A program made the translations under genes and the position numbers. Of a stretch of 64,000 bases of DNA, positions 1-9,300 are shown one piece after another; within the stretch, counting starts at the first letter, position 1; every line of letters starts with the position of its first letter. Source of the stretch: Terriglobia bacterium (GTDB taxonomy: Bacteria; Acidobacteriota; Terriglobia; Bryobacterales; Bryobacteraceae); the NCBI GenBank assembly GCA_020073615.1, contig JAIQEX010000003.1:1-64000 (forward strand), read 5' to 3'. Under the pieces are notes generated by a model. It was given only the letters and a program-made list of their open reading frames with translations, ran no database searches and was not told the DNA's origin.

Positions 1-62
1 GAATGGTGAGTCCGCACATTGTGATTGTGAGTCAGTGGCGAGGCGAGGGGAAAATTAGGGTT

Positions 63-287
63 TCAGGGAGACAAAGAGGCAGGAACGAGGTCGAGTAACA
101 TCGGCTGCGGAGAGCGCAGTAGGGTGACGAACTGCTGGAAGGCGTCTTTGCCCTGTTGCCAGCAAGTACGCAAAACGCTCGACAAAATCTGCTGCGTTCG
201 GGCGCCGTTCCAGGTCCGGTTCCCACCCCAGGTTTTGTGAGCCACCACCATTAGCCGAATCGCTGCTTCAATGAAGTTCTGGTTCAA
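63..287 (-). pseudogene. IS66-type transposase, C-terminal remnant
   Basis: Read on the minus strand, the last ~74 codons match the C-terminal end of IS66-type transposases as I remember it: an LNQNFIEAAIRLMV stretch, then KTWGGNRTWNGARTQ, then SVLRTCWQQ and a final LLRSP. The reading frame stays open upstream to about position 806, but that part (poly-Arg/Pro, no motif) does not look like transposase. No DDE catalytic core and no terminal inverted repeats are visible, so this is a fragment of a dead element. The family name is from memory of motif patterns and was not checked by a search. Confidence 0.5.
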
Positions 288-847
288 TTGCAGGGTCCGA
301 ATCAGACAGGCCGACGGCCTCAAATTTCTCCGCTGCCCCGATTCAAACCACCGCCGCTGGCGGGCTTTCATCGCCTTCGGTGGCCCTTCGGGCCATGGGG
401 ACAGGGTCGAAAGACCATCCCGACCATCGGGGAATCTCCTGGGCCTCGTGGGGTTTTTCATGAAGTTTCGCGGGCGGAACGCCCATCCCAACAGGCCGGG
501 AGGCCTACCCCACTGCACTGTTAACACTCCTTTCCTCTCCAACAACAAACTCCCGTCCCTGCCGCAGTATAGCCCGGAAAGAGCGGGCTGCTTATCGGTA
601 AAAGTATCTAGATTGACCCGGCAAAAGTGAGGCGTACGCAACAGTTTACACAAGCGTCTATCCTCTCGACTGGTAATCCGAACGAAGAGTAACTGGAGCA
701 TCCTCACAATATCCCGGCGGCTGATCCTCACATATCCGCACCATCCCTCGGGTGTTGTTCCGATACCCGAAGATATGGCGATTTTGTAAAAAGAATCTAC
801 CGGCAAGAGCGCCGGAAAGACTCAGAGAGGTAACAAAAGGGAAAACC
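288..847. other. Intergenic stretch without a supported gene
   Basis: About 560 bases between the transposase remnant and the first secreted protein. It contains short GC-rich palindromes, for example GGCCCTTCGGGCC near 384, and a GGGAGGCCTACCCC string near 501 that resembles the repeat at 22924-22992. Neither strand gives a convincing protein, and no tRNA or sigma70-like promoter of good quality was seen. It may be further debris from the mobile element. Confidence 0.45.
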
Positions 848-3532
848 ATGAGAAGTGCAACTCAGATTACAAAGCTAGACAGATTACGGAGGCGTCCGTC
901 GCTTGCGGCGGGCGTGGCTGTTGTTCTCCTGATGGGAACGGCGGCGGGGACTGCCAACGCGCAGGTATTTGTCAACGTGCCGACCACAACCACGCTGTGG
1001 GGTGGAACGGCGGATTTTAACGCATTCGGACTGGCGAGCATGACCGCGCCTGCGTCGGGCCTGATCCTGACCGGCACGGCCATCAGCACCATTACGGGCA
1101 AGCCGGTCCGCCACCTCTGGTATGGCGACCCCAGCAACGGGCTCTGCCGCATGGATCCGGAAGTGGACGCGGTTGCCCCGCCGGTGAATGGCATCGGCCT
1201 GCACCAGAATATTATCCAAACCTGCGTTGGCGCCATCCAGGCGAAGGCTTTTGCCCCCGGCCAACTGGCGTTTGATGGAGCCACCAACACCATCTACACC
1301 GTGGACATCGGGAGGGTTGCCACCGGTATTCTCCGCCTGCATTATGACCCCGCGGGGGACGCCGGACGCGGTACCATCGATCCCATTCACGTCGACAGCC
1401 TGGTGGGAACCCAGATCGGCAGAAACGCCCTTGGCGGCTGCCCGCAGATCACGGATCCCAAGACCGGCGCTAAGGTTCCGCTGGTGCCGGACGCGACCGC
1501 GATCGGGCCGGACGGCAACCTGTATGTCGGGAATATTCGCGACGGCGCGATCATCCGCATCGTCGGCCCGTCCACATTCGATCCGAACGTGAATAGCGAC
1601 TGCCAGAACAAGGTACAAATCCCGATTCTCAGCGCGGACTCGCGGCTTGGCTCGGGCCACACCTTTGGCTTGGGCTGGGTGGGGCACACCCTGTTTGGCG
1701 CCGACAACATTGCCCCCTGGATCATGACCAACGCCGACCAGTGCCTGACGCCGACCAACGGCAACAGGATTTGCGGCGCTCCGGCGGTCAGCGGCGCGCT
1801 GATGCCGACCGAAATCCTGGGAGCCTTTGTTCCCGGCCCGCAGGCGGGCGCGGTCAGCGACGCACAGTACCCCAATTTCCCGGGCAACATCATGTACTTT
1901 GCGACCTTCCCCAATCTGACCAAGGTCACAAACATCTTAGACTCGTCGAATATGACGGTCCAGACCAGCTTCGGCGGAACGTTCTCCTTCATCACCGGAC
2001 TGACTGCCGACCCGCAAGACTTGAACAATACCAACTTCTATGTTGGCGTGGACTCCACCCAGGGCAGTATCAACGGTGCCGCGGGCATGTACTTGGTCAC
2101 CTCACTGGCTCCGCCGCCGGGACCTCCGCTGCCGCCCGCCGGAACAACCGCTGTGGCCGGCCAGGCCTCGGCAACCGTGAGCTGGTTCCCGATCACCAAC
2201 GGGCAGCCCATCACCAGTTACGTGGTGCGGACGATGTTCGCGCCGCTGGTGCCGGGCGGCGCCGCGACGCCGACGGCGGTTCCCGATGTTACGGTCACTC
2301 CGGATCCCGTCAGCGGAGTGCTGGCGACCACCACTACCGTCCCCGGCCTAGTCAACGGCACCGCCTATGAGTTTAAGGTGGAGGCGTGCAACCTGAACGG
2401 CTGCAGCGCGTTCTCGGGCCTCAGCAATGCGGTGACTCCGCAGGCTCTATCGGTTCCCAGTGCTCCGACCCAGGTCAGTGCGATCCCGAACGTGGCCTCG
2501 GCCACGGTCGCCTGGACGGCTCCCGCTTCCAACGGCAACACACCCATCACCAGCTCCACAGTGAGCGCCTTTGACGGAGGCGCCACCACGGCGTCCGTCA
2601 CTACCATATTGGTTGGCACCGGCACCGGTGCCGTGGTGAATGGCCTGGTCGCCGGTCACTCCTACACTTTCAGCGTGCACGCCACCAACGCTATCGGCAA
2701 CAGCCCCGAGTCGGCGCTTTCCCCGCCGATCACAATTCCGACAGTGAACACGGCGGATATGTCTCTCACCATGAGCGTGCCGGCCAGCGTCAATGCCGGA
2801 TCCGTCCTTACCTACACCCTGACCGTCCACAACTCCGGCCCGTCCCCCGCCACGCAGGTGACGGTCACCGATGCGCTGCCGGCTCCGCTTTTCGGATTCA
2901 CCGCCAGCCAGGGCATCTGCGCCGGGACAGTGGGTGGCAACACCTTTAGCTGCAACCTGGGCGCCATGGCCGCCGGCTCCAGTGCCACGGTCACCGTTTC
3001 GGTGGCGCTGCCCAGCGGCATCACCTCGATTTCGAACAGCGCCAGCGTCTCCGCGCTTGACGGCGCAGGCGTCGCTATCCCCGATCCGAACACGGCCAAC
3101 AACACGGCCAGCGCGACGACCGCTGTCACCGCCGGCGGCGGCGGCGGTTCCGTCACGACTGACATTCAAGTGGGTGGCTCGTCCAACAACGGCAACCCAC
3201 TCCATGGCACCCCGGTCACCTACACGTGGCAGATCAAGGACAACCAGGGCACGGTCGCGGCTCCAGGCGTAGTGTTCACCGCCACCCTGCCGGCCAGCTT
3301 TACCTTCAACTCGGTTAGCTCGACCCTGGGAACCTGCGGCTTCGCGGCCGGCACGGTCACCTGCCAGGTCGGCACCATCAACGGCGGAGCCGCGGCGATC
3401 ATCACCGTCGTCGCCACGCCGACAGTAGCTGGACCGGCCAATTCCTTCGTTTCGACCGGTTCGGCGACCTTTGCCGGCACCGACTCGAACCCGGCGAACA
3501 ACTCGTTCAGCGTAGCGATCGGCGCCCAATAA
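848..3532 (+). CDS. Secreted beta-propeller-like protein with FN3 and DUF11 repeats
   Basis: 894 aa, exported. The ATG at 848 is preceded by an AGAGAGG Shine-Dalgarno-like stretch and opens a Sec signal peptide: Arg-rich start, hydrophobic core at residues 20-32, ANA|Q cleavage near 38. Residues ~40-420 look like an NHL/SMP-30-like propeller (repeated GNLYVGN-, TIYTVD-type strands). Two fibronectin type III domains follow (~426-532 and ~535-631), each ending in the typical Y-x-F-x-V-x-A-x-N strand. Two DUF11 conserved repeats come next (~637-760 and ~771-894), with the ANN(T/S) repeat ends. No LPxTG, membrane anchor or type IX sorting domain is visible, so it is probably released or loosely bound to the surface. 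Adhesive or carbohydrate-binding roles are inference. Confidence 0.8.
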   Translation: MRSATQITKLDRLRRRPSLAAGVAVVLLMGTAAGTANAQVFVNVPTTTTLWGGTADFNAFGLASMTAPASGLILTGTAISTITGKPVRHLWYGDPSNGLCRMDPEVDAVAPPVNGIGLHQNIIQTCVGAIQAKAFAPGQLAFDGATNTIYTVDIGRVATGILRLHYDPAGDAGRGTIDPIHVDSLVGTQIGRNALGGCPQITDPKTGAKVPLVPDATAIGPDGNLYVGNIRDGAIIRIVGPSTFDPNVNSDCQNKVQIPILSADSRLGSGHTFGLGWVGHTLFGADNIAPWIMTNADQCLTPTNGNRICGAPAVSGALMPTEILGAFVPGPQAGAVSDAQYPNFPGNIMYFATFPNLTKVTNILDSSNMTVQTSFGGTFSFITGLTADPQDLNNTNFYVGVDSTQGSINGAAGMYLVTSLAPPPGPPLPPAGTTAVAGQASATVSWFPITNGQPITSYVVRTMFAPLVPGGAATPTAVPDVTVTPDPVSGVLATTTTVPGLVNGTAYEFKVEACNLNGCSAFSGLSNAVTPQALSVPSAPTQVSAIPNVASATVAWTAPASNGNTPITSSTVSAFDGGATTASVTTILVGTGTGAVVNGLVAGHSYTFSVHATNAIGNSPESALSPPITIPTVNTADMSLTMSVPASVNAGSVLTYTLTVHNSGPSPATQVTVTDALPAPLFGFTASQGICAGTVGGNTFSCNLGAMAAGSSATVTVSVALPSGITSISNSASVSALDGAGVAIPDPNTANNTASATTAVTAGGGGGSVTTDIQVGGSSNNGNPLHGTPVTYTWQIKDNQGTVAAPGVVFTATLPASFTFNSVSSTLGTCGFAAGTVTCQVGTINGGAAAIITVVATPTVAGPANSFVSTGSATFAGTDSNPANNSFSVAIGAQ

Positions 3533-3546
3533 ACACCCTGTAGTGG

Positions 3547-3590
3547 CCGGCTGCCCGGGAGCGATCCTCCCCGGCAGCCGGTTTCTTTTT
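3547..3590 (+). terminator. Rho-independent terminator
   Basis: A perfect 9-bp stem (CCGGCTGCC at 3547-3555 with GGCAGCCGG at 3573-3581) is extended by GGGAG/CTCCC after one mismatch and followed by TTTCTTTTT. It lies 15 bases after the stop codon of the secreted FN3/DUF11 protein and separates it from the foldase gene. Confidence 0.9.
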
Positions 3591-3692
3591 GTCCGCCCGG
3601 CTTACCGTAGTCGGCATATCGAAAACTCAGTAGTTTATCAGGATGCCTTGTAAAGCAGTTGTATGTAAGTTATGAAGAGTGAGGTCCAAGCA

Positions 3693-4712
3693 ATGAAACG
3701 TAGACTGTCGATTGTCATGCTTGCTGCCGTGGCGGCCCTGGCGCAGGACAAGAGCGGACACCAGGCCACGCAGGTATCCGCAAAAACGGTCCCTTCCGCC
3801 GAGCCGGTCATCACCATCCACGGGCTGTGCGATCCCCAGGGCAGCCACGCGGCAAAGGCAGGCTCGTGCGCTACGGCCATCACCAGGAAGCAGTTTGAAT
3901 CCCTGGTGGAAGCTCTGAAGGCGACGTCTCGGGACATCCCGCCCGACATGCGCCGCGGTTTGGCCGAGAGCTATTCGGAGCTACTGGTTTACTCGGACGC
4001 GGCCAGGAAAGCCGGCCTCGAGCAGGATCCCCGCTTCGAACAAGTGAAGCAATTCGCCCTCATGCGCGCCCTGGCGGACATGTACCGCGTGCACCGGGCC
4101 GAACGGGCGCGCAACGTTTCTCCCGAGGAGATCCAGGCTTACTACCAGAAGAACATCGTTACTTTTGAAGAGTTTCAGCTCAGCCGCATCACCCTTCCCA
4201 GGAATAACCCGGCAAACTTGAACGACCTGGAATTCCGCGCAAAAGCGCAGCATCTGGCCGGCGATTTGCACGAGCGCGCCGCCAAGGGCGAGGACCTGGA
4301 TAAGCTTCAGAAGAAAGCCTATGAGACGCTGGGCGTCAAGAACCCACCCGCGACGCGCATGGTTGCCGTGCGGAGGGGAGCGTTCGACCCCGAGACGGAA
4401 GCGGAAATCCTGGCGCTGAAGCCGGGCAGCGTGACCAAGGTGGTGGAACGGCCCGGGGTATACATTTTCTACCGCATGGAAAACAAGAGAACCGCATCCC
4501 TCGACGAGGCCAGAGCGGAGATTTCCCGGAGACTGATCCTCGAGAAGATGGATATGCTGACGAAGGCGCTGACCAACTCGGTGAAAGTCGATTACAACGA
4601 CCGGTACTTCGGTTCGACGGCTTCCTCCGGCTGGGTCACGGCCGGCGAACTGCAAGGCGGCGATTCCGGCGGCTCGTCCGCTGTGCCGCAAAAGCCCGCG
4701 CCGCTCAAGTAG
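3693..4712 (+). CDS. Exported PpiC/SurA-like peptidyl-prolyl isomerase
   Basis: 339 aa. I chose the ATG at 3693 over 3672 because a GTGAGG sequence sits ~8 bases upstream and the signal peptide (KRR, then a short hydrophobic run ending ALAQ) then starts at residue 2. The layout resembles SurA/PrsA foldases: a helical N-terminal region (~65-145, SurA_N-like, with the KxFExLVxAL start), then a parvulin-like segment (~150-275) opening with the PEEIxxYYxxN hinge and ending in PGVYIFYRMENKRxASLDEAR. Such proteins help outer-membrane or secreted proteins fold in the periplasm. It directly follows a large secreted protein, but a terminator separates them. The parvulin core is divergent, so it may act as a chaperone more than as an isomerase. 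Confidence 0.75.
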   Translation: MKRRLSIVMLAAVAALAQDKSGHQATQVSAKTVPSAEPVITIHGLCDPQGSHAAKAGSCATAITRKQFESLVEALKATSRDIPPDMRRGLAESYSELLVYSDAARKAGLEQDPRFEQVKQFALMRALADMYRVHRAERARNVSPEEIQAYYQKNIVTFEEFQLSRITLPRNNPANLNDLEFRAKAQHLAGDLHERAAKGEDLDKLQKKAYETLGVKNPPATRMVAVRRGAFDPETEAEILALKPGSVTKVVERPGVYIFYRMENKRTASLDEARAEISRRLILEKMDMLTKALTNSVKVDYNDRYFGSTASSGWVTAGELQGGDSGGSSAVPQKPAPLK

Positions 4713-4747
4713 CTGGCCTTGGCCCCGCGAGCGGGAGCCGGGCCCCC

Positions 4748-4776
4748 TTGACAGGTCACTCGGAATCCGATATAAC
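4748..4776 (+). promoter_or_regulatory. Sigma70-type promoter of the padR operon
   Basis: TTGACA (4748-4753), a 17-base spacer and TATAAC (4771-4776) form a near-consensus promoter. The start codon of padR is at 4786, only 9 bases after the -10 box, and no Shine-Dalgarno is present, so the transcript is probably leaderless. A CGGAATCCG palindrome inside the spacer, with a second ATCCGA just after the -10, could be an autoregulatory PadR site (inference). Confidence 0.7.
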
Positions 4777-4785
4777 AAAATCCGA

Positions 4786-5136
4786 ATGACAGAGGACATC
4801 GCGCCGTTCCTTCCGCTTTCGCCCGCCAGCCTCCATATCCTTCTCGCGCTGGCCGCCGAGGACCGCCACGGCTACGGCATCATGCAGGAAGTCGCCCGCC
4901 AGTCCGAGGACCGGTACAAGCTCGGACCCGGAACCCTGTACGACAATCTCCAGCGGCTCATGACCCAGGCCCTGGTGGAGGAGTCCAGCCGCCGTTTTCC
5001 GAATGAAGATCCGCGCCGCCGCTACTACCACCTGACCTCTTTCGGGCGCCGCGTTCTGGCCGCCGAAGTCGCCCGCCTGGAAGGGGTGGTCCGCGAGGCC
5101 CGCGTGCACCTGCGCGTTCCGCGGAGGGCCATGTGA
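4786..5136 (+). CDS. PadR-family transcriptional regulator
   Basis: 116 aa, the usual short PadR length. The winged-helix core covers residues ~12-95: LSPASLHILLALA (helix 1), then HGYGIMQEV, then the PadR hallmark LGPGTLYDNLQRL recognition region, then RRRYYHLTSFGRRVL in the wing. PadR proteins usually repress an adjacent membrane or efflux operon and respond to small molecules. Here the gene leads a unit with a small membrane protein, an ABC ATPase and a giant permease, with overlaps or near-overlaps throughout. Its stop codon overlaps the GTG of the next gene. The ligand cannot be guessed. Confidence 0.9.
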   Translation: MTEDIAPFLPLSPASLHILLALAAEDRHGYGIMQEVARQSEDRYKLGPGTLYDNLQRLMTQALVEESSRRFPNEDPRRRYYHLTSFGRRVLAAEVARLEGVVREARVHLRVPRRAM

Positions 5137-5582
5137 CTCGCGCCCTCTACCGCGGTCTGCTCCGGCTCCATCCGGCGGCCTTCCGCCGCGCGTTCGCCGG
5201 TGAGATGCTGTGGATCTTCGACGAAGCGGTAGCCGACCGGGGCCCGCGGCCGCTCCTCGCCGACGCCTTTCGCTCCCTGGCGCGCCAATGGCTGCTGCGC
5301 TCCGCCCTCTGGAAGATTGCCGCCGCCGTGTGTCTCGCGCTGCTTCAGGTGGCCGCCGGGGGCCTCGGAATGCTCCTTTTCGGACGCCGCCAGATCGCCC
5401 ATCTGGACGTTACCCCTCCGGCGGGGCACACCTCCCTGGCGCAAACTCCCGTCACGGTGGAGAACCTGGTCTTCCTCGCCGTCGCGGTAGTGGGCGGCCT
5501 GGTGCTGATGGTGCTGTTTCTGGTGTCCTGGGTCAACCGCATCTCGCGAAAGCGCGGTCTATGCTCGAACTCCGGTCGGTAA
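5133..5582 (+). CDS. Small membrane protein of PadR-ABC operon
   Basis: 149 aa, GTG start overlapping the padR stop by 4 bases. The N-terminus carries LYRGLLRLHPAAFRRAFAGEM, a motif I associate with small acidobacterial proteins coded between PadR regulators and ABC exporters. Two membrane segments are visible, ~55-80 and ~109-132, with a positively charged end. There is no catalytic motif. Its 3' end overlaps the ABC ATPase start by 22 bases, which implies translational coupling. It is probably an accessory or regulatory subunit of the transporter (inference from context only). Confidence 0.65.
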   Translation: MTRALYRGLLRLHPAAFRRAFAGEMLWIFDEAVADRGPRPLLADAFRSLARQWLLRSALWKIAAAVCLALLQVAAGGLGMLLFGRRQIAHLDVTPPAGHTSLAQTPVTVENLVFLAVAVVGGLVLMVLFLVSWVNRISRKRGLCSNSGR

Positions 5583-6325
5583 GCAAACGCTATCCCGGCG
5601 TCACCGCCGTCGACGAGGTCAGCTTCATCGCACGCGCGGGCGAAGTTACCGGCTACCTCGGCCCCAACGGCTCCGGCAAATCGACCACGCTCAAAATGAT
5701 CACCGGGCTCATCGACCCCACCGCAGGCCAGATCCTGTTTCGCGGGCAGCCCATCAGAGCCGACCGCATGGCCTGGCGCCGCATGCTCGGCTACGTGCCC
5801 GAGGAGCCGCAGCTCTACCCGCACCTCACCGGCGCCGAGTATCTCGAAATGATTGGGCAGTTGCGCGGCCTTCCGGAGCGCGCGCTCGCCCGCAAGATCG
5901 ACGGCTTCCTGCAGCTCCTGTCGCTGCACGAGGACCGCCACGTGCCCATTTCGTCTTACTCCAAGGGCATGCGCCAGAAGGTGCTCCTCGCGGCCGCCCT
6001 GCTCCACAACCCGGAACTCGTGCTCCTCGACGAACCCTTCTCCGGCCTCGATGTCAATTCGGCGCTGGTGCTGCGCGATTTCATCCGTCAGCTCGCCGCG
6101 CGCGGAAAAGTGGTCCTCTTCAGCGCGCACGAAATGGATACCGTGGAGCGCGTCTGTTCGCGCGTCGTCATCCTGCACAAAGGCCGCGTGGTGGCCAACG
6201 ATTCCATCGAGCAGTTGCGCGCCCTTATGTCGCTCCCGACGCTCGAGGAGATCTTCTCGCAACTGGCCATTGAGCAGGACACCGGCGCCATCTCGCAGGA
6301 GATGGTGCGGCTGATGGAGTCGTGA
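5561..6325 (+). CDS. ABC transporter ATP-binding protein
   Basis: 254 aa, a single nucleotide-binding domain of ABC-2 exporter type. Walker A is GPNGSGKST (34-42), the signature is YSKGMRQ (133-139) in place of LSGGQ, Walker B is LVLLDEP (153-159), and the switch His is H190 (SAHEMD). The YSKGM(R/K)Q signature and the C-terminal 'bacitracin-type' tail are typical of export or drug-resistance ATPases paired with ABC-2 permeases. The ATG at 5561 is the first start consistent with the domain; longer starts run into the upstream gene. Its TGA overlaps the ATG of the permease (TGATG), so the two are coupled. Confidence 0.93.
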   Translation: MLELRSVSKRYPGVTAVDEVSFIARAGEVTGYLGPNGSGKSTTLKMITGLIDPTAGQILFRGQPIRADRMAWRRMLGYVPEEPQLYPHLTGAEYLEMIGQLRGLPERALARKIDGFLQLLSLHEDRHVPISSYSKGMRQKVLLAAALLHNPELVLLDEPFSGLDVNSALVLRDFIRQLAARGKVVLFSAHEMDTVERVCSRVVILHKGRVVANDSIEQLRALMSLPTLEEIFSQLAIEQDTGAISQEMVRLMES

Positions 6326-9300
6326 TGGCGCAGTTCCGGATTCTGTATCGCGACTTCCTGACGCGCATTCTCGACCTCGAGCTGCTTTCTTCGCGCGGCG
6401 AGATCGAGCGGCTGCTGGCGCAGTTCGGCGCCCTGCTAGCCGCCTTCAGCTTCACCTTCGCGGTGTACTTCGTTCCGCGCTACGCTCTGGCCACGCTGCC
6501 CTACGCTGCGCTCAGCAAGCTGGCGCAGGTGGATCAGGACCTGCTGATCGCCACCACCATGGCCGTGGCCGGCCTGTTCACCGTGCTCGCCTGGAACACC
6601 GTGCTGCCCGACCGCCGCGACTGCCTGATCCTCGGCCTTCTGCCCATCCGCCAGCGCACCATCTTCTGCGCCAAACTGGCGGCGCTGGCCACCATTCTCG
6701 GGCTGAGCATCGCCGCCATCAATCTCTTCACGGGCCTGTCCTATCCTTTCGCCGCTGCCGCGCCCGGCGCCGGTCTGCCGTCCGTCCTGCGATCCTTCGC
6801 GGCCTGGTGGATCGCCATGATCGCCGCCGGCACGTTCGTCTGCTGCGCGCTGCTGGGGATTCAGGGACTCGCCGCGCAACTGCTGCCGTACCGCCTTTTC
6901 CTGAGGCTGTCCAGCATCCTGCAACTGGGCGCGTTCTTCGTGATCCTGGCCGCATATTTCCTGAAGCCGCCGTTTCCGCACCGGCTGCCCTCGGCCTGGT
7001 TCCTGGGCCTGTACCAGCAACTCAACGGCACGAGCGATCCGCAGTTGGCTGCGCTGGCCGCGCGCGCCTGGACAGCGCTGGCCATCGCCCTGCCCACCGC
7101 CGCGTTCACCTTCGCGCTCGCCTTCCGCCGCAACAACCGCCGCATCGTCGAACAGCCCGATATCGCTCCGGCCCGCCGCCACTGGCCCATCCTCGGGAAG
7201 CTGTTCTCCAGGCCCATCGACCGTGCCATCGTGCTGTTCACGGCGCGCACCATCGCACGCAGCCGGCATCATCGCCTGCTTCTGGCCGCGTACGGCGGCA
7301 TCGGGCTCGCCATCGCGCTCGCCTATGCGCGCGATCTGCTCTACGGCCCGTCCACCTACGAGCTACGCTGGCGGAACCTGCATTGGAACCAACCGAACGC
7401 GCCGCTGCTGGTGGGCAGCTTCATCCTGCTGTTCTTCGCCGTCATCGCTACGCGCGCGGTTTTCTCACTGCCCATGGCGCTCGCGGCCAATTGGACGTTC
7501 CGCGTGACCGCCGTGCATCCACCCGCCGCCTACCGCGCCGCCATTCGCAAAGCGCTGCTCGCGCTCTGCGCGCTGCCGGTCTGGCTGGCGTGGGCGGCGC
7601 TTTACCTCGCCATCTGGCCGGTGCGGCCATCGCTCCAGCATCTCGCCATTCTCGCCGTTGCCGCCATCCTGATGACCGATCTGGCGCTCTATCGTTTCCG
7701 CAAGATCCCCTTCGCCTGTTCCTACCTGCCGGGCAAGGCCAACCTGCACGTCCGGCTCGGCCTCGGCGCCATCGGGTTCATTTTCGTCACCACGCAAGGC
7801 GTGGAGCTCGAATACAACACTCTCCAGCACCCGATCGGCTTCCTGGTTTTGTTCACCGTGCTCGCGGTCATCGCGCGCTGGGCGTATCGCCGCACGGCCT
7901 CGTACCCGGTCGCCGCACTGCAATTCGAAGATTTGCCACCGGCCGAAATCGAGACGCTTAACCTGCACGACGACGACGGCGCCGTTCCTCCGGACGCAGG
8001 CACCGACATCCCGCGCACGCCGTTCTCCTTCGAACAACTGATCCGCGATTTTCTGGGCGGCGCGCGCATCCTCACGCGCGCTCCCGGCCTCAGCGCCGCC
8101 GCCATCGCCATGATCGCGCTCTGCCTGGGCTGGAACGCCACCATCTACTCCATCGTTCACTCCATCCTCAGCAAGCCCGCGCCCGCCATCAAAGCCGAGG
8201 GCCTGGTCAGCTTCGGCGTCGCGCGCCAGGGGCGTCTTACCGACCCCGGCGACAACAGCTATCCCGAGTACCTGCAGTATGCCGCGAACTCGCGCACCAT
8301 CGAGTCCATCGCCGCCAGCCGGTCCGAGCGCTTCAATATGATCCTGCCCGAGGGCGCCAGCTATCGCCTGCGCGGCACGCTGGTCGCGGAGAATTACTTC
8401 GCTACGCTGGGCGTGCGCCTGGCGATGGGCCGCGAGTTCACCGCGGAAGAATCGCGCGGCGCCGCCCCTCTGGCCGCCATCGTCGCCTGGCCTGTCTGGC
8501 AGACGCAATTCCAAGCCGCGCCCGGCGTGCTCGGCCAGACCGTGATGCTCAACGGCTACGCGGCTACGATCGTGGGCGTCGCCCCGCCGCATTTTCATGG
8601 CACCCGCTTCGTACCCAATCTGGAAATATGCGTCCCGTTGATCGCCTACGCGCGCCTCGAAGGCGTTGCCGGGTTGCAGCAACAGTTGGGCCGCGGCATC
8701 GAGATGATCGGACGCCTGGCCGGTGGCGCATCGCTAACCTCCGCGCAAGCCGAATTTGACACCCTGTCGCAGCGCCTGCAAGTCGCCTTGCCGGAGAGCG
8801 AACGCGGCAAGAGGGCGGTACTGGCTCCGTATACCGCCACCGCCTTCGGCCCCAACTCCGGCCGCCAGGCGCGCCTGTTCCTGGGGATCGTGATGGCTGT
8901 GACGCTGCTGACCCTGCTGATTGTCTGCGCCAACGTGGCCAACCTGATGCTGGCCCGCTCCATCGCACGCCAGCGCGAAATCGCCGTGCGTCTTTCCATG
9001 GGCGCCTCGCGTGCGCGCCTGCTGCGCATGCTGCTCGCCGAAGGCCTGGTGCTTTCGCTCACCGCCGCCGGAGTGGCATGGCTGTTCGCCTCCTGGGCCA
9101 CGCGCGCTTTGGTCAAGCTTTTGCCACCGCTCGAATCCGGCGCGCGGTTCGATCTCGACCTCACGCCCGATTGGCGCGTCGCGGTCTACGCCCTGGCCCT
9201 GGCGCTGGCGGGAACGCTCGCCTTCACCATGGCTCCGGCGCTCCGCGCCTGGCGGCAGGAGTTGCTGCCCATCGCTCAAAGCCGGCGAGCACGGCGTGAT

